A stretch of 64,000 nucleotides of DNA, taken from Pyricularia pennisetigena. Taxonomy: Eukaryota > Ascomycota > Sordariomycetes > Magnaporthales > Pyriculariaceae. The stretch is taken from assembly GCF_004337985.1 (NCBI RefSeq), contig NC_043740.1:847080-911079 (forward strand), given 5' to 3'. The translations under genes and the position numbers were made by a program. Below are positions 48,219-58,851 of the stretch, one piece after another. The first letter of the stretch is position 1, and each line of letters begins with the position of its first letter. The notes beneath the pieces were generated by a model, which worked only from the letters and a program-made list of their open reading frames with translations, ran no database searches and had not been told where the DNA came from.

Positions 48219-48886
48219 TGTGAACATGGTTAGCGCAGGGCTAATTATACTAGCTACCCTGCATTATTTTATAACGGCTAGCATGGGCTAACTTTATTAG
48301 TCACCCTGCATCGAATAAATAAATAAATAATTAATAAAACGTATACGCGTTTATATACATAAAGCTTTATATATTACGTCTTTGTTTATAGTTTTAACAA
48401 CAAAACAAATACGTTATATATAACTTAGCTTAATGATATAATGCACGTACCATAATCTATATCATATATACGTTGTTGAAGCGCGTGGGTTCGAATCCCG
48501 TTGTGGTCGCAGATTTTCTGTGCATGCAAAAGCACAATAGGCCGTTAGGCTCAATAGGCCGTTAGGCTCCATAGGTCGGCAGGTCAGTTACATGAATAAG
48601 GCCAAATCATGTGACGTGACCCCGCATTCCGGACATCCGGATCGAAAATCTGCACTTACGGATTCGAACACGTAATTCACAATTTAGCCTTAGATTCATC
48701 ACCTTCATCACTTCCATAACCTTTATCGATTTACCGATTCAACGAATCGATTGTGCAACAATATATTATCTCTATTACCCGCTAGCAGACGGTTATCTGC
48801 CATTTTAACGTTCCATTAGCCTTATACGTGATCCACCTTTCCCCGCGTTTAAGATTAAGCTTATTCTATCTCGTAACCTCCTCACA
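48219..48886 (+). repeat. 3' LTR of copia-B
   Basis: Starts TGTGAACATGGTTAGCGCAG and ends CGTAACCTCCTCACA. Preceded by CGAGGGTA, a short purine tract. Confidence 0.9.
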
Positions 48887-49049
48887 TCGACTTCGAAAAA
48901 TTTCGTTGGATTTGGTATTTTCAAAATCGGTTTTTATACTATTGCGTTTCGTAGCTGTTCGAAAATTTGCTGTATTTATTCCGTCCATTGGAATTTTAAA
49001 TCTTTTTTGGTTATATTGGTCAATAGGGTGGCGATCGCGCCGTAACCCT

Positions 49050-52000
49050 TAATAAATGTTTTACAAAAGTTCACGAATCCAAAAAATACCCGAACGTTTT
49101 TTACATTCTGTGGTTAGGGCTATTCCTTTACTGTTTGGATCTTTAATTTTTCCATCCAAATTTTTCCAGGGGCGATAATATATCTTAAGAAATTAATTTC
49201 CTTATTGTAAAAAGTGCATTTTTCGGGTTTAATTAAAAATGTAACGTTTTATAGTTTTTAAAAAATTATATAAACGTGTTTTTTATATTTTTCCAACGTT
49301 TTGGAAAAAACAAAAATATCGTCCAGGTAAATATCGATAAAGATATTCAAACATTCCATAAAAACGTGCTTAATCATAGTTTAAAAGGTTGCGGGGGCGT
49401 TCGTAAGACCGAAAGGTATTACCAGGTATTCGTAATATCCTCGTTTCGTGCGAAATACTGTTTTCCATTCCTCGCCTTCCTTTATACGGATTAAATTGTA
49501 TATTTTTTTAAAGTTTGACATTGTAAACTATTGTGTTTGGTAAAATATATTTCGAAATTTTCCTATTAGTGGGAACGGGTAATAATTTGTTATTATAATG
49601 TCGTTTAATTATTTATAATCCACGCATAATCGTAATTTTCCGTTTCTTTTTGTACGAAAAGGATTGGGTATCCTGCTGGTAATATCGATAATATAATATA
49701 ACCTTTTTTAAAGCTTTTTACGAAATATTCGTTTAAAACCTCCATTTATGTCGGATTTAAACCGTATATTTTATGGAATTTTGGTTGGGTTCCTTTTTTT
49801 AACGGTATTTTGCAATCGAACGGACTGTGCTTGGGTAATCTTGTTTCGAATTTTTAATTAAATAATCGTATATAATTCTGGTATTCCTTTGGGATTTTGC
49901 CGTTTTTGGTTTATTTTTTCGTCATCGGTATTATATAATTAAATCGGTTTTAATTTGTGGATAATCGCTTTTTTCCGATATTAATTCTGGGGTTAATCGT
50001 CCTTCCTTTAAATACGCCATTTGCTTCATTTAATTTTTCCGTACCCTATATTTCCTATATAAACCCTGCTATATTAGAAATCGTTTAACAATTAGGTGCT
50101 TTTCCTATTGGATTTGGCCTATAATCCAATTTATCCGGGGGTTGCTCCTTTTAAACCAAGGAATTCCTAAAATTATATTTTTATTCCCTATTTCCATAGT
50201 ATCCAAAATAATTTATTCCTTCCGTCCATAACTTTCCATTTAAAGGTGTACGGTCTTTATTTCGATAGTACCGTTCCCGTATAAAGCTGCCTTTCCTTTT
50301 ACGGTTTGTAATTAATATAATTTTTTCTTCTATTACTAAAATATTCGTCGATTTTTCACGATTTTTGGAAAAATGTAATTATTTTATATTCCGTTGTTAA
50401 AAAGCGCTCGTATAAATTTCCCATTAAATCGTATATTTAGGAATATATATTGGTATATTACTTTCGTGGCTTGCGTGGCGTTTAAGGTTTTGTATTCCGC
50501 TTTTATTGCTGCCGTTTGGTGCCCTATACCGTTTAACTGTTTTAATTTTTTGGTTTACTGGACTCGCGTCGTGGGTCTTCATTTTTTTATTTCGGGGCGT
50601 ATAGCTGCTTTTAACTTTAATTTTATTAAATCGGTGCTCTTTCAGTGCAGGCGTTTTTCGCGCGTTCGTGGGTATTTCGTTGTCTTTAACGTTGGGGTTC
50701 CACATAACTTTAATAATTGGTGCGGGTCCCGGTTATTATAATTTTATTTCGTATTATATTTGTATTTTAATTAATATATACATTTTGCAAATGTTTTGGG
50801 TATATTTATACCATAGGAATTATTTCTAACTATAACATACCATAGGGTAGTCGTTACAAAGGGTGAAAATTACCGCTAATTCGGTGTTAAATCTTACTTT
50901 AATTTCCCAATTGGGTAATTTAATAATAATGTATATTTCGTATATATTTGTCGTTTTGCGTCGTCGTGGGAAAAAATCGTGGATTATTTTTCTGCTAAAA
51001 TATAATCCGCAATTGTTTCGAAAATATTTTGCCCAAAAGACTTTTATGTGTTTGGGATATTTGGTATCCAAAATTGGGTAATTTCCGAAAATTGGATTAA
51101 TTAATCTTATAAGGTTTTGTATTTGCATTCGAAATGGTATTCCGGGGAATTGCACTAATTGGTCGTTTCGGTATAAATTAATAAGTTTTTTTTCGTATAT
51201 ATAAAGGTTATTTTCCCTTACTGCATTGTATATATCCGTAAATATAATCTTTTTTTTTCCCTAAATTCGTCTTTTAATTCGTTATTGGATTCGTTCGTTG
51301 GGGCTTATTAGATTATCCGGATGCGGTGGGTTTGTCCCAATAATTCTGGTTTTAATTTTTTAAATATCCGATTCCGTAGGCTCGGGTAATTTGGCGTTCT
51401 ATTTGCGTAATTATATTGGTGGTTTAATTTCAATAAATACGCGGTTTCCTACTGCTAAAGTCGGGGTGCTTTTGGGTTTTTGTGGATACCATTTTACGTC
51501 CATTTTTGCGCTATTATAGGATTTATAATTGTCGTCGTAATATATAATCCAGTTTATTAAACTATATTAATTCGGTTATATTTATCAATATATAATGGCG
51601 TTCAATTTTCGTGGTTTTTTGGAGTCGGGGGTGTTATTTTGGTATCCCGTTACAAAATCGGAATATAAATTTAAAACGTTTCTGGGACAAACTCTGGCGA
51701 TATATCCTCATTTGTCGCATTTAAAACATTTACCATTTTTGGGATCCTTACGAAATTCTTTATATTATATTACGTTAAAATCCATCAATCCGTTATATAT
51801 TTTATAGGAAATATTATAATGGCGAAGCGGTTTAGGGTGTTAATGTTCGCGTCCCGTATTAGTTTATCGCAAAATTGGTCCCTATACGTTGCGTCCTTCG
51901 CGTCGTTCCAATTTTCGTTCGTAAAATCGGTTATCGATTTTAACTGTTAATTCTACGTATTCGGTTAAAATATCGGGTCGTTTTTTTTAACAAATTCGTT

Positions 52001-52560
52001 TTTAACCTTTTCCTTAAATTCCGTATAAAAACGTGCTATTAAGGTTTCGGGGCCGTATAATAGTTTAACGGTAATTTATCGAAATTTACTAGTATATTTA
52101 AGTACCGATTTAATTTGGGTAAAACGCACCAGTTTACGTTTAACCGTGCGTTCCTCGTTTAAATTACCGAATATTCCCCTAAAACATTTATCGAAATTGT
52201 CGTAATCGTCGAAAATGCGGTTAATTTCAACTTTACGGTTTTTTTTATTATGGTCTAAATAATTTCGTAAAATTGGTTCGAATTAAGCGAGCGTATCGCT
52301 TTTTAATAGCGAAATTGCGTAAATAACCTTATCTGCGTTATTATCGAAATTATCTTCGTTAAAATAAAAATAGGCCCGGGTTCCTGTAAAAGATCCCTAT
52401 AAAATACCTGGGGTACCATTATAAAATAATAGTAAAAAATATTTAATATAATTCCTATTAATTCGATTAATTTATTCGGTTATTCGTTCCTGGAATTATC
52501 GATTTTTTGTTTAAAGCGTCGCGACTATTCAATGCAAGGCGTTAGCGCTGGCCGGAGCGT
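49050..52560 (-). pseudogene. G2 gag, protease and reverse transcriptase remnants
   Basis: On the minus strand, gag sequence lies at about 51,900-52,560. A zinc knuckle is readable as GKCFKCDK-GYIARVCP at about 51,690-51,745, with the His changed to Tyr and one Gly codon to a stop. Protease-region pieces lie at 50826-51155 and 50424-50705. Reverse transcriptase carries IYLDDIFVFS at about 49,310-49,335. The arrangement mirrors G1 on the plus strand. Confidence 0.75.
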
Positions 52561-52663
52561 TAATAATAAAAAGGGTTCAAAGGGTGGTTTTGTTGGAAAA
52601 TATTATTTCGGCGATATTATTCGGTATGTTTTAAAACAAAATATTAAACAGGAGCAATTAAAA

Positions 52664-53128
52664 TATTACGATCAAAATATCGAGTAACCTGTTTTTAAGG
52701 TAAAATATAATAGGTTAAAGCAATTAAACGTTTTAACTGGGTAATTGAGTTTTTAATACCTGGGGTGAAACTATGTTGGATTCCTAGGTAAATAATAAAT
52801 TAATTATTGCTAAACAATTTTAAACTAAATTTTATTTACATGGTAATAAACGTGTCCTTATATAGTCCGCTATTTTAAATGTAATATATGTAATATGTCG
52901 GATAGATTGGTAAACGGCTATATTATTCCTATTAACTGCTATGGGTGCTATGTAACTTTTGGCACCTATCGGTCATAACACCTTTTTTTAGTTACGTGTG
53001 GTTACGTAACCCTTTCCTTAGGTAATCCTGTTCCTGTCGGTCGGTGTTTTCTCTGGTCGAGTGTCGTTAGGAGGGGTGTGACCCCGCCTGGCCTCATTGG
53101 TACCGACCCGACTTGTCTGGTCGTAACA
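52664..53128 (-). repeat. 5' LTR of gypsy G2
   Basis: Minus-strand LTR from TGTTACGACCAGACAAG (right end 53128) to CGTAATA (left end 52664). The GGGGTCACACCCC-type block is kept. Confidence 0.8.
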
Positions 53129-53139
53129 ATAAGCCATGA

Positions 53140-53251
53140 GATTAACGGAAAATCCGATAACCCCGACAACCCCACTTCGGCACTATCTATTGTGGCTTAT
53201 ATACAAATAAAAGTGGGCCCATTACATGCCAAATAACGCATATAATTAACA
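53140..53251 (-). repeat. Copia-C LTR fragment
   Basis: Only the TGTTAATTATATGCG half of the LTR is present, wedged between gypsy G2 and an element A copy. Confidence 0.7.
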
Positions 53252-54309
53252 GCTCTTTTGGTTAAATGACTATTGAAATACTGAATATATTTTCTAATTT
53301 TTAATATAATTTATAATATTTGATTGATTATTTTGAATAATAGTATTTGGTTCGGCTAAAATACAGTCATCTAAAGAGGGCTTTTAATTTAACGTAGCGG
53401 TGGAAAGTGCATGCAATTATCGTTTAAAATAAATATTATTTGAATATTCTTACTTTAATACATAATTTGTTAAAAATCTGAAAAATTCCACCAATGATTC
53501 CTAAAACGAAAAAAAACGTCAGTATAGCAATTGAATTATACTATCATATATAAATATCATTTAACGTTTTTTTACCAACCTTACTTTATTAAATAAGATA
53601 AAAAATATACAAGCAATGCAATTTTACGATTTTCCTTCAATAAAAGAATTATTAAGACTGATATTAAAAAACGGTTCTTACTTAGACGTTTGTATATATA
53701 CGTAGCCCAGTCCTTGATATTTAAGTCTTATTCTCGATAAAATTGGTAAAAATATAAAAGCGTTTCGATTGTAAATTATATATAAAATTATATATACCTT
53801 ACCTATCCGCTTATTTAACGGCTTATATAATCAGCCATAAACACTAAAATCCGATATATCGTTATTTATACGTATACCACCCCCCATGTGCAAAAGTTTG
53901 TAAATTGGTCAAAAAATAGAAATAATACAAAAAAGAATTGAAAACCGAAATAAAATCGAAAAAATAGTACCGCCATAAGCGGATTAAGGGCAGGGCCTAG
54001 CAAATTGGCCCAATTATACATATAAATATATAAATTAAATAGTTATTAATAGCGGTATCAAATACTATTTTTAACGTGCAAACCGCTTACTTTCACAATT
54101 TTTTTTTTTTTTTATAACGGAGTATTGCTCGCCGAATTGACGAAAATACCGCCTTAAGCGGCGAAAATTGACAAGTTGTCCTTAGACCTGAACCAGAACG
54201 TTCTTTGGATGGACCTACAGGTATATTGCAAAGCCGCAATTGAGCCACGAAGTGCAGCGAAGCGGATCAATTGTGGAGCTCTGGGCTTCAGGGATGAGCC
54301 CTGAGACTA
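53252..54309 (-). mobile_element. Element A copy A8, truncated on the left
   Basis: The last 1058 bp of element A, ending GGGATGAGCCCTGAGACTA. It lacks the TAGTCTCAGTGCTC end. Confidence 0.75.
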
Positions 54310-54383
54310 TCGAAAAGCCATGCGGCTGAAAGGTACAAGGAGCGTTCGTACCCCGCAGGGGTTTAGTCTGAGCACTTAGACTA
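54310..54383 (+). mobile_element. Element A end fragment A9
   Basis: 74 bp of the other element A end (GTTTAGTCTGAGCACTTAGACTA), directly abutting A8. It is the last transposon sequence before the GC-balanced compartment. Confidence 0.7.
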
Positions 54384-54567
54384 TTGAGAAATTAGGTGAC
54401 TGGAAGGTTGTGATCAAACATTTTTCACTGAGTGGGGTAAAAGTGGCTACTTGCCAAGGGCATTCCATCTCAAAAAAAAAAAAAAAAAAAAAAAAAAAAA
54501 CAATCACCACTGCGACGGCCAAACGTCGTGCTCGCACCCTATCCATGTTTTCGGAGGCTGTGCCAAA

Positions 54568-55074
54568 ATGCCGTCAACAAGTGCGACGCCCACTCTCCCG
54601 CCGAACGTCAGTATTTTCTCGCCGGCAAACCCAGCCACGGCCAAAGCTCTGCTCCAGGGCCGCCTTTTCACGCGCATCACAACCAGCGCCGGCACGGAAG
54701 CGGCCCGATTGGCAAGGGCTCTGGAGCAGCACGCGCCCGGCGGCCGGGGCCATTTCCTCACGCACAAGAACGTCGTTTTGATATTCGACGGCGCCGGCGC
54801 CGGGCAGCAGGCCGCGGACGTGGAGGGCGCACACCATGAGCACTTTCGCCTCGTGTGCCTCGCGCTCAAGGAGGCCGACATCGGCATCGACGTTGCGGGG
54901 TGCGTCTTCGACAGCCCAGAGGTCTCGCAGGCGGGCTTCCAGCTCGACACGCTGAGTTCGGGGTCTGTTTTGGTCATTGACCTCATGGGCGGGGAGGATG
55001 ATGATGACTCGGATGACGGCGCCGATGGACTGGCTGGCCGAGCCAAGGGAGATATGGGCGCTACCCTGTCTTAA
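54568..55074 (+). CDS. Hypothetical protein, 168 aa
   Basis: Single-exon frame starting at an ATG with a good fungal context (GCCAAAATGCCG) and ending TAA. The protein begins MPSTSATPTLPPNVSIF, has an Ala-rich middle, alternating hydrophobic and charged stretches (NVVLIFDGAGAG, FRLVCLALKEADIGIDV) and an acidic tail (GGEDDDDSDDGADG). There is no signal peptide and no domain I recognise. The frame also stays open upstream through a poly-Lys stretch encoded by the (A)n tract at 54472-54500, but that part has no ATG and is probably untranslated. Strong third-position GC supports this strand over the equally long antisense frame. It is the first gene after the transposon block and could be a remnant of a longer gene. 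Confidence 0.5.
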   Translation: MPSTSATPTLPPNVSIFSPANPATAKALLQGRLFTRITTSAGTEAARLARALEQHAPGGRGHFLTHKNVVLIFDGAGAGQQAADVEGAHHEHFRLVCLALKEADIGIDVAGCVFDSPEVSQAGFQLDTLSSGSVLVIDLMGGEDDDDSDDGADGLAGRAKGDMGATLS

Positions 55075-55570
55075 CTATAGACTTTAAACTTTTAACTGAG
55101 GCTATCAGTTTACAATGTGTGTTTACGGCATCATTATTACGGAATTGTTTTCCATTCACAATCTTTTCCGCCATGCGCCGTCACGCTGAGCAACATCAAC
55201 TGAACATTCATAGAATGCGGCGCGCCAGCAGTTAATCTTTCTCCCCAGCTGTAACATCGTTAGTTCGCTTCAGACCCGACACAGCCCAGTACGGTCCAAC
55301 AGTCGCAATCGTACAGAAAAGCATGACTGAGCTTCAGCATCCCGCAGCGCCGCAGGCAGATATCGTGGTTTGGTACCAAACCGCCACGGCGGCCAGCACG
55401 CCCACCAGGGCTGGGTAATTTGAAGGAGATGGAGTCGAAACGCATGGACCGGTTGCCTGCCGGGTGTCCTTGGGGAGGGCAACGACGAGTATGCTCAACG
55501 TGCTTGGGGATACCGACAGAGTTGACAACCATGGGTGTGTCATCAGTCTACACGGTTTGCCGAAATTTTC

Positions 55571-55603
<33 letters not shown>

Positions 55604-55843
55604 AATTTTGAATCGTGAGTGGGAGAAACAATGAGCAACGATCTCGGGTCGTCGGCTGAGCCAACTTGATTGACTATGATTCATGCGAACCTTCTAATTC
55701 CAGACTAGTGTCAAGGCTGGTAAGTAAGATAAGCATGTGGGGATGGAGCGAGGTGTAAAAGGACGCATATAACCACACGAGAACTCTCAAACATTGTGAG
55801 GCCACCTCGGTTGAATACTCGAGTGCACACCTCAGCAGCAAAT
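55075..55843. other. Intergenic region with a poly-A tract
   Basis: Holds a run of about 28 A at 55571-55598. Overlapping frames exist on both strands (for example 55260-55532 and 55334-55684 minus), with none convincing. Positions 55740-55843 are the likely promoter of the methyltransferase gene. Confidence 0.4.
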
Positions 55844-56826
55844 ATGGCTAACAATTCTATCCCCGCCTCCTCGGCCGGCAGGATTGCATCGTATTCAATC
55901 ACGTCACCGTCTGCCCCAGAAATAGAAATAGCACAGGCAGAGCATCGCATCACGCTCATCAATCGCTGGGGCATCGGGCCTGGTCAACGAGTCCTAGAGA
56001 TAGGCTGCGGACAGGGCAACGCCACGGCTGTCTTGGCCGAGGCCGTCGGAGAGACCGGCTGCGTGTAAGCAGTCCCTCCCCATCATCATCTTTTGCCCAA
56101 ATCTAACCCCCCTCAACTACCGTTCAAATCACCTACCTAACAACCTCTTAACATCCAAACTTCTGCAGCGACGCCGTCGACCCCGCCCCGCCAGACTACG
56201 GGGCGCCCTTCACGCTGGCGCAGGCGCAGGCGCACATCTCCGCCAGCGCCGTAGGTGGCCGCATCACCTGGCACAATGCGGACCCGCTCGCCTTTTTGCG
56301 GTCCGGGAACCCCGCCGGCGCGACCTGGGACGTCGCCGTGCTGGCCCACTCCATCTGGTACTTTGCGTCGAGGGAGGTGGTGGCCGAGATCCTGCGGGCG
56401 CTGCGCGGCAGGGCGGCGAGGTTGTGCGTGGCCGAGTACGCCCTGCGCGCCCCCGAGACTCCGGCCGCGACGCCGCACGTCCTGGCCGCCGTGGCGCGGG
56501 GGATGCTCGAGTGCCAGAACGCCGAGAGCACGGCCAACATCCGCTCGCCGCTGAGCCCCGATGCCATCGCTGAGATTGCTGCGAGGGCCGGGTGGACGCT
56601 GGAGCGGCAGGCGACGGTTGTGCCCGGGCCGGGGCTGCTGGACGGCCACTGGGAGGTGGGCAGTGTGGTTGCTCAGTCGTTTGTTCGTGAGGTTGAAGAT
56701 GCGGTTCGGGATGAGGGAATGCGGTTGGTTCTGGCGTCGGTGAGATATGCGGTCGTTGCGGCTGTGGAGGCCCTGCAGGGGGAAAAGGTCAGGACGATGG
56801 ATGTTTGGGTCTCATCCTTTACCTGA
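55844..56826 (+). CDS. Class I SAM-dependent methyltransferase
   Basis: Two exons, 55844-56064 and 56169-56826, joined across a 104-bp intron (donor GTAAGC, acceptor CTGCAG) give 292 aa. The splice restores a continuous GCV-DAVDPAPPDYGAPF stretch. Motif I (RVLEIGCGQGNATA, about residues 49-61) binds S-adenosylmethionine. AVDPA at about residue 76 supplies the acidic residue at the end of strand 2. WDVAVLAHSIWYF corresponds to motif IV. The C-terminal half is Ala/Arg-rich and likely forms the substrate cap. There is no signal peptide, so it is probably cytosolic. The substrate cannot be read from sequence; similar fungal proteins are annotated only as methyltransferases. No neighbouring biosynthetic genes suggest a cluster. 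The start is the first ATG in frame. Confidence 0.85.
56065..56168 (+). other. Methyltransferase intron
   Basis: GTAAGC donor, CTAAC-type branch (CCTAACAACC and TTAAC near the 3' end) and CAG acceptor. The frame is lost without splicing. Confidence 0.8.
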
Positions 56827-58456
56827 GGGATCGGGATGCAACGTTTGTTCGGCATGTCGACAAGGACGAGTAAACAACCGATACGCTCGTCACGACTTGA
56901 CCACAACCTCGATGCGACCCACTGCCCTGTTCCCTGCTCCATCTCGTCGTCGTGCTGCCACCCCGATGCAAAGATCACGGGTTCCCGAAAGGTAAAATTC
57001 CAACAATGACCCTCATTGTCTTGGTGGCTGGCGGCCGTTCACACTCTGGTCAGAGGCTCTGTGATCTTCGATCGATCAACTCCTTGGTTGTCTGGCGACA
57101 ATCCATGGTTGGCCAATATGGAACTGGATCAATCTGTCGAGATCGCGATGATCTGGGTCTTGTTTTCGGGTCGGGCTCGATCTAGGGAAAAGATCATCCC
57201 TTGTACCGTGTCGAGCAGTGCTTTTTTTTTTTTTTTTTTGTCGAGTCCATGACACCTGCATTCGTGCCCAAACGCAGAATCGTCCGCATTGTTTGGAGTT
57301 AGACCCAAGGGAGCCCCTGAGACCCTCCAAAGCCCCCTATGTCTTTAATCCCGCGCGTTATCCCTTGCAAGCCAAGGAAAGAAGCAACTACGGCACCCCA
57401 GCCTCCCTCTCACTTCCCCCGATCCTGGGGCAAGAAACACGATCTCTGCACAAGGGTCTTTCAGGTACGGGCATGCATATTAGAGGGGATTTATGAATTG
57501 ACTTTTTGGATATGTTTTTCTTTTTCTTTTTTTTTTTTTTTTTTTCCTTCTGCCTGGCGCACATACTTTCACAGATGCACCAGGGATTAGCGGTGTCTTA
57601 GACCCCTGGCGCCTTTTCCCATGTCACCCCGGGGCCGTGCGGCATCGATCGTCTAGTGATGAATCATTAGAGTTCCGGCGTTTGCTCAATACTGCTCACC
57701 TCTGGTCTGCACACGGGTGCATCCTCCCGTTGACCGCTTAGGTGTACTGAGGGAACATTCACAGTCGGACTTGGACTTAGATCTCGGGGTCAAGCGTGCA
57801 AATCGTCACATGGATATAGGGCTGCTGGATGCAAGGCACATTTTAGGCCATACATCATCATTCGTGTGTTTTTCAGCTGCTTTCCCGCTACGGAACTGTA
57901 ATCCCAAGTGTTATCGGACGGATTTGTTTGATAATCTGAAATCTACAAACCGGGCCATCAGACGTCATATACGTCAGTGGCACTGGGCAAACGCCTTGGA
58001 CTAGCCGCGTTGTCGTGCTAGGATCGGGGACGGGCCGTGCATTTGGAACCCGCTCATTGGGCGGCCAAAGAAACGCAGAAGCAAACAACGTCTGAAATGT
58101 CGCAAGTTACTGCAAATGGCCGTTTGTTTTGTTTGACCAGAGTAATATTTTCTTTACGTACCTAGGCAGCCGTTGTTTGCCTGATCATGGGTACGGTGTT
58201 GCTTGCCTGGGTGAATAAAAAAAAAAAAAGTCAACGACGTCAACCATTACTTTTGATGATGTGATTATTTGGAAGGCGCAAGTGCATGCAAAAAAAAACT
58301 CTGGAAATTGTCTATAAGAGGACGAGAAATTCCATCAACTTGACCCAAAACTTCCCTTTCCTCATCACCATTCGCACCAGCTTCGACAAAACAATCTCAA
58401 CACTACAAAACCCTTCAACTATCAACCAATCAACCCAAAACCCCCCAACAACCAAA
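56827..58456. other. Intergenic region, no certain gene
   Basis: About 1.6 kb with poly-T tracts (about 57,223-57,239 and 57,531-57,545). Short frames, for example 57717-58004 plus, have no recognised domain. A TATAAGAG box at about 58,313 and a C/A-rich leader directly precede the CON-6 gene. Confidence 0.4.
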
Positions 58457-58851
58457 ATGACTGACGCCCAGGTTGCCGGAGGCCACAAGGCCAACCTCAA
58501 GAACCCCAACACTTCGGAGGAGTCCAAGCAGCACTCAAAGCAGGTCCTCGAGGAGCAGTTTGACGGCGGCGATGGTACGTTTCCAAACTGGTTACCTGCG
58601 CTCACTGACGATTGAAGGCTAACAAATTGTTATGGCAGTCCCCAAGGCTGGCGAGTCGGACGAGGGCAAGAACCCTGGCAACGTTGCCGGTGGTCTCAAG
58701 GCGTGAGTTTCCGAATTTGAAGCTCTTTTGTGCCTCTTTGCTCACAACATTTACTCACTCTAATGGATTCAACAGTGCCATGAAGAACCCCAACGTTTCC
58801 GACGAGGCCAAGCAGTCGGCCAAGGAGCGCCTCGAAGAGATGGAGAAATAG
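58457..58851 (+). CDS. con-6: CON-6 family conidiation protein
   Basis: Three exons (58457-58574, 58639-58702, 58776-58851) separated by introns of 64 and 73 bp give an 85-aa hydrophilic protein. It has two copies of the CON-6 motif: residues about 7-34 (AGGHKANLKNPNTSEESKQH onward) and 56-83 (AGGLKAAMKNPNVSDEAKQS onward). This two-repeat layout and length match the Neurospora crassa con-6 family, whose members accumulate during conidiation and disappear at germination. The biochemical role is unknown. There is no signal peptide. A TATAAGAG box about 140 bp upstream and an ACCAAAATGAC start context support the 5' end. The introns are supported by GTACGT/GTGAGT donors and by uninterrupted repeats after splicing. 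Confidence 0.92.

Larger units (their letters stand above)
42726..48886 (+). mobile_element. Copia-B: structurally complete Ty1/copia retrotransposon
   Basis: LTRs at 42726-43396 (671 bp) and 48219-48886 (668 bp) and a perfect TCGAC duplication at 42721-42725 and 48887-48891. A primer-binding site follows the 5' LTR, and a short purine stretch (GAGGG) precedes the 3' LTR. It sits inside gypsy G2, whose pol resumes on both sides, so it is younger than G2. Most LTR differences I see are transitions of RIP type. Coding frames are long but broken. Confidence 0.9.
40223..53128 (-). mobile_element. G2: Ty3/gypsy retrotransposon, minus strand, split by copia-B
   Basis: The 5' LTR is at 52664-53128, gag at about 51,690-52,560, the protease region at about 50,200-51,160, and reverse transcriptase at about 49,050-49,900 with a readable YLDD at 49318-49329. 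RNase H lies at 42202-42660, integrase at 41179-42021, and the chromodomain-region tail at 40223-41075. Copia-B (42726-48886) sits between reverse transcriptase and RNase H with a TCGAC duplication. The 3' LTR is absent because the element ends at A7. Confidence 0.85.

Noticed and set aside
54451..54567. N-terminal poly-Lys extension of the 168-aa protein
   Set aside because: The extension begins at TTG, not ATG, and runs through a poly-A tract. The first good ATG is at 54568.
54504..55046. 180-aa frame on the minus strand
   Set aside because: An antisense shadow of the plus frame, Ser/Pro/Ala-rich from GC-rich codons. Neither frame has homology I know, but the plus frame has the better start and codon pattern.
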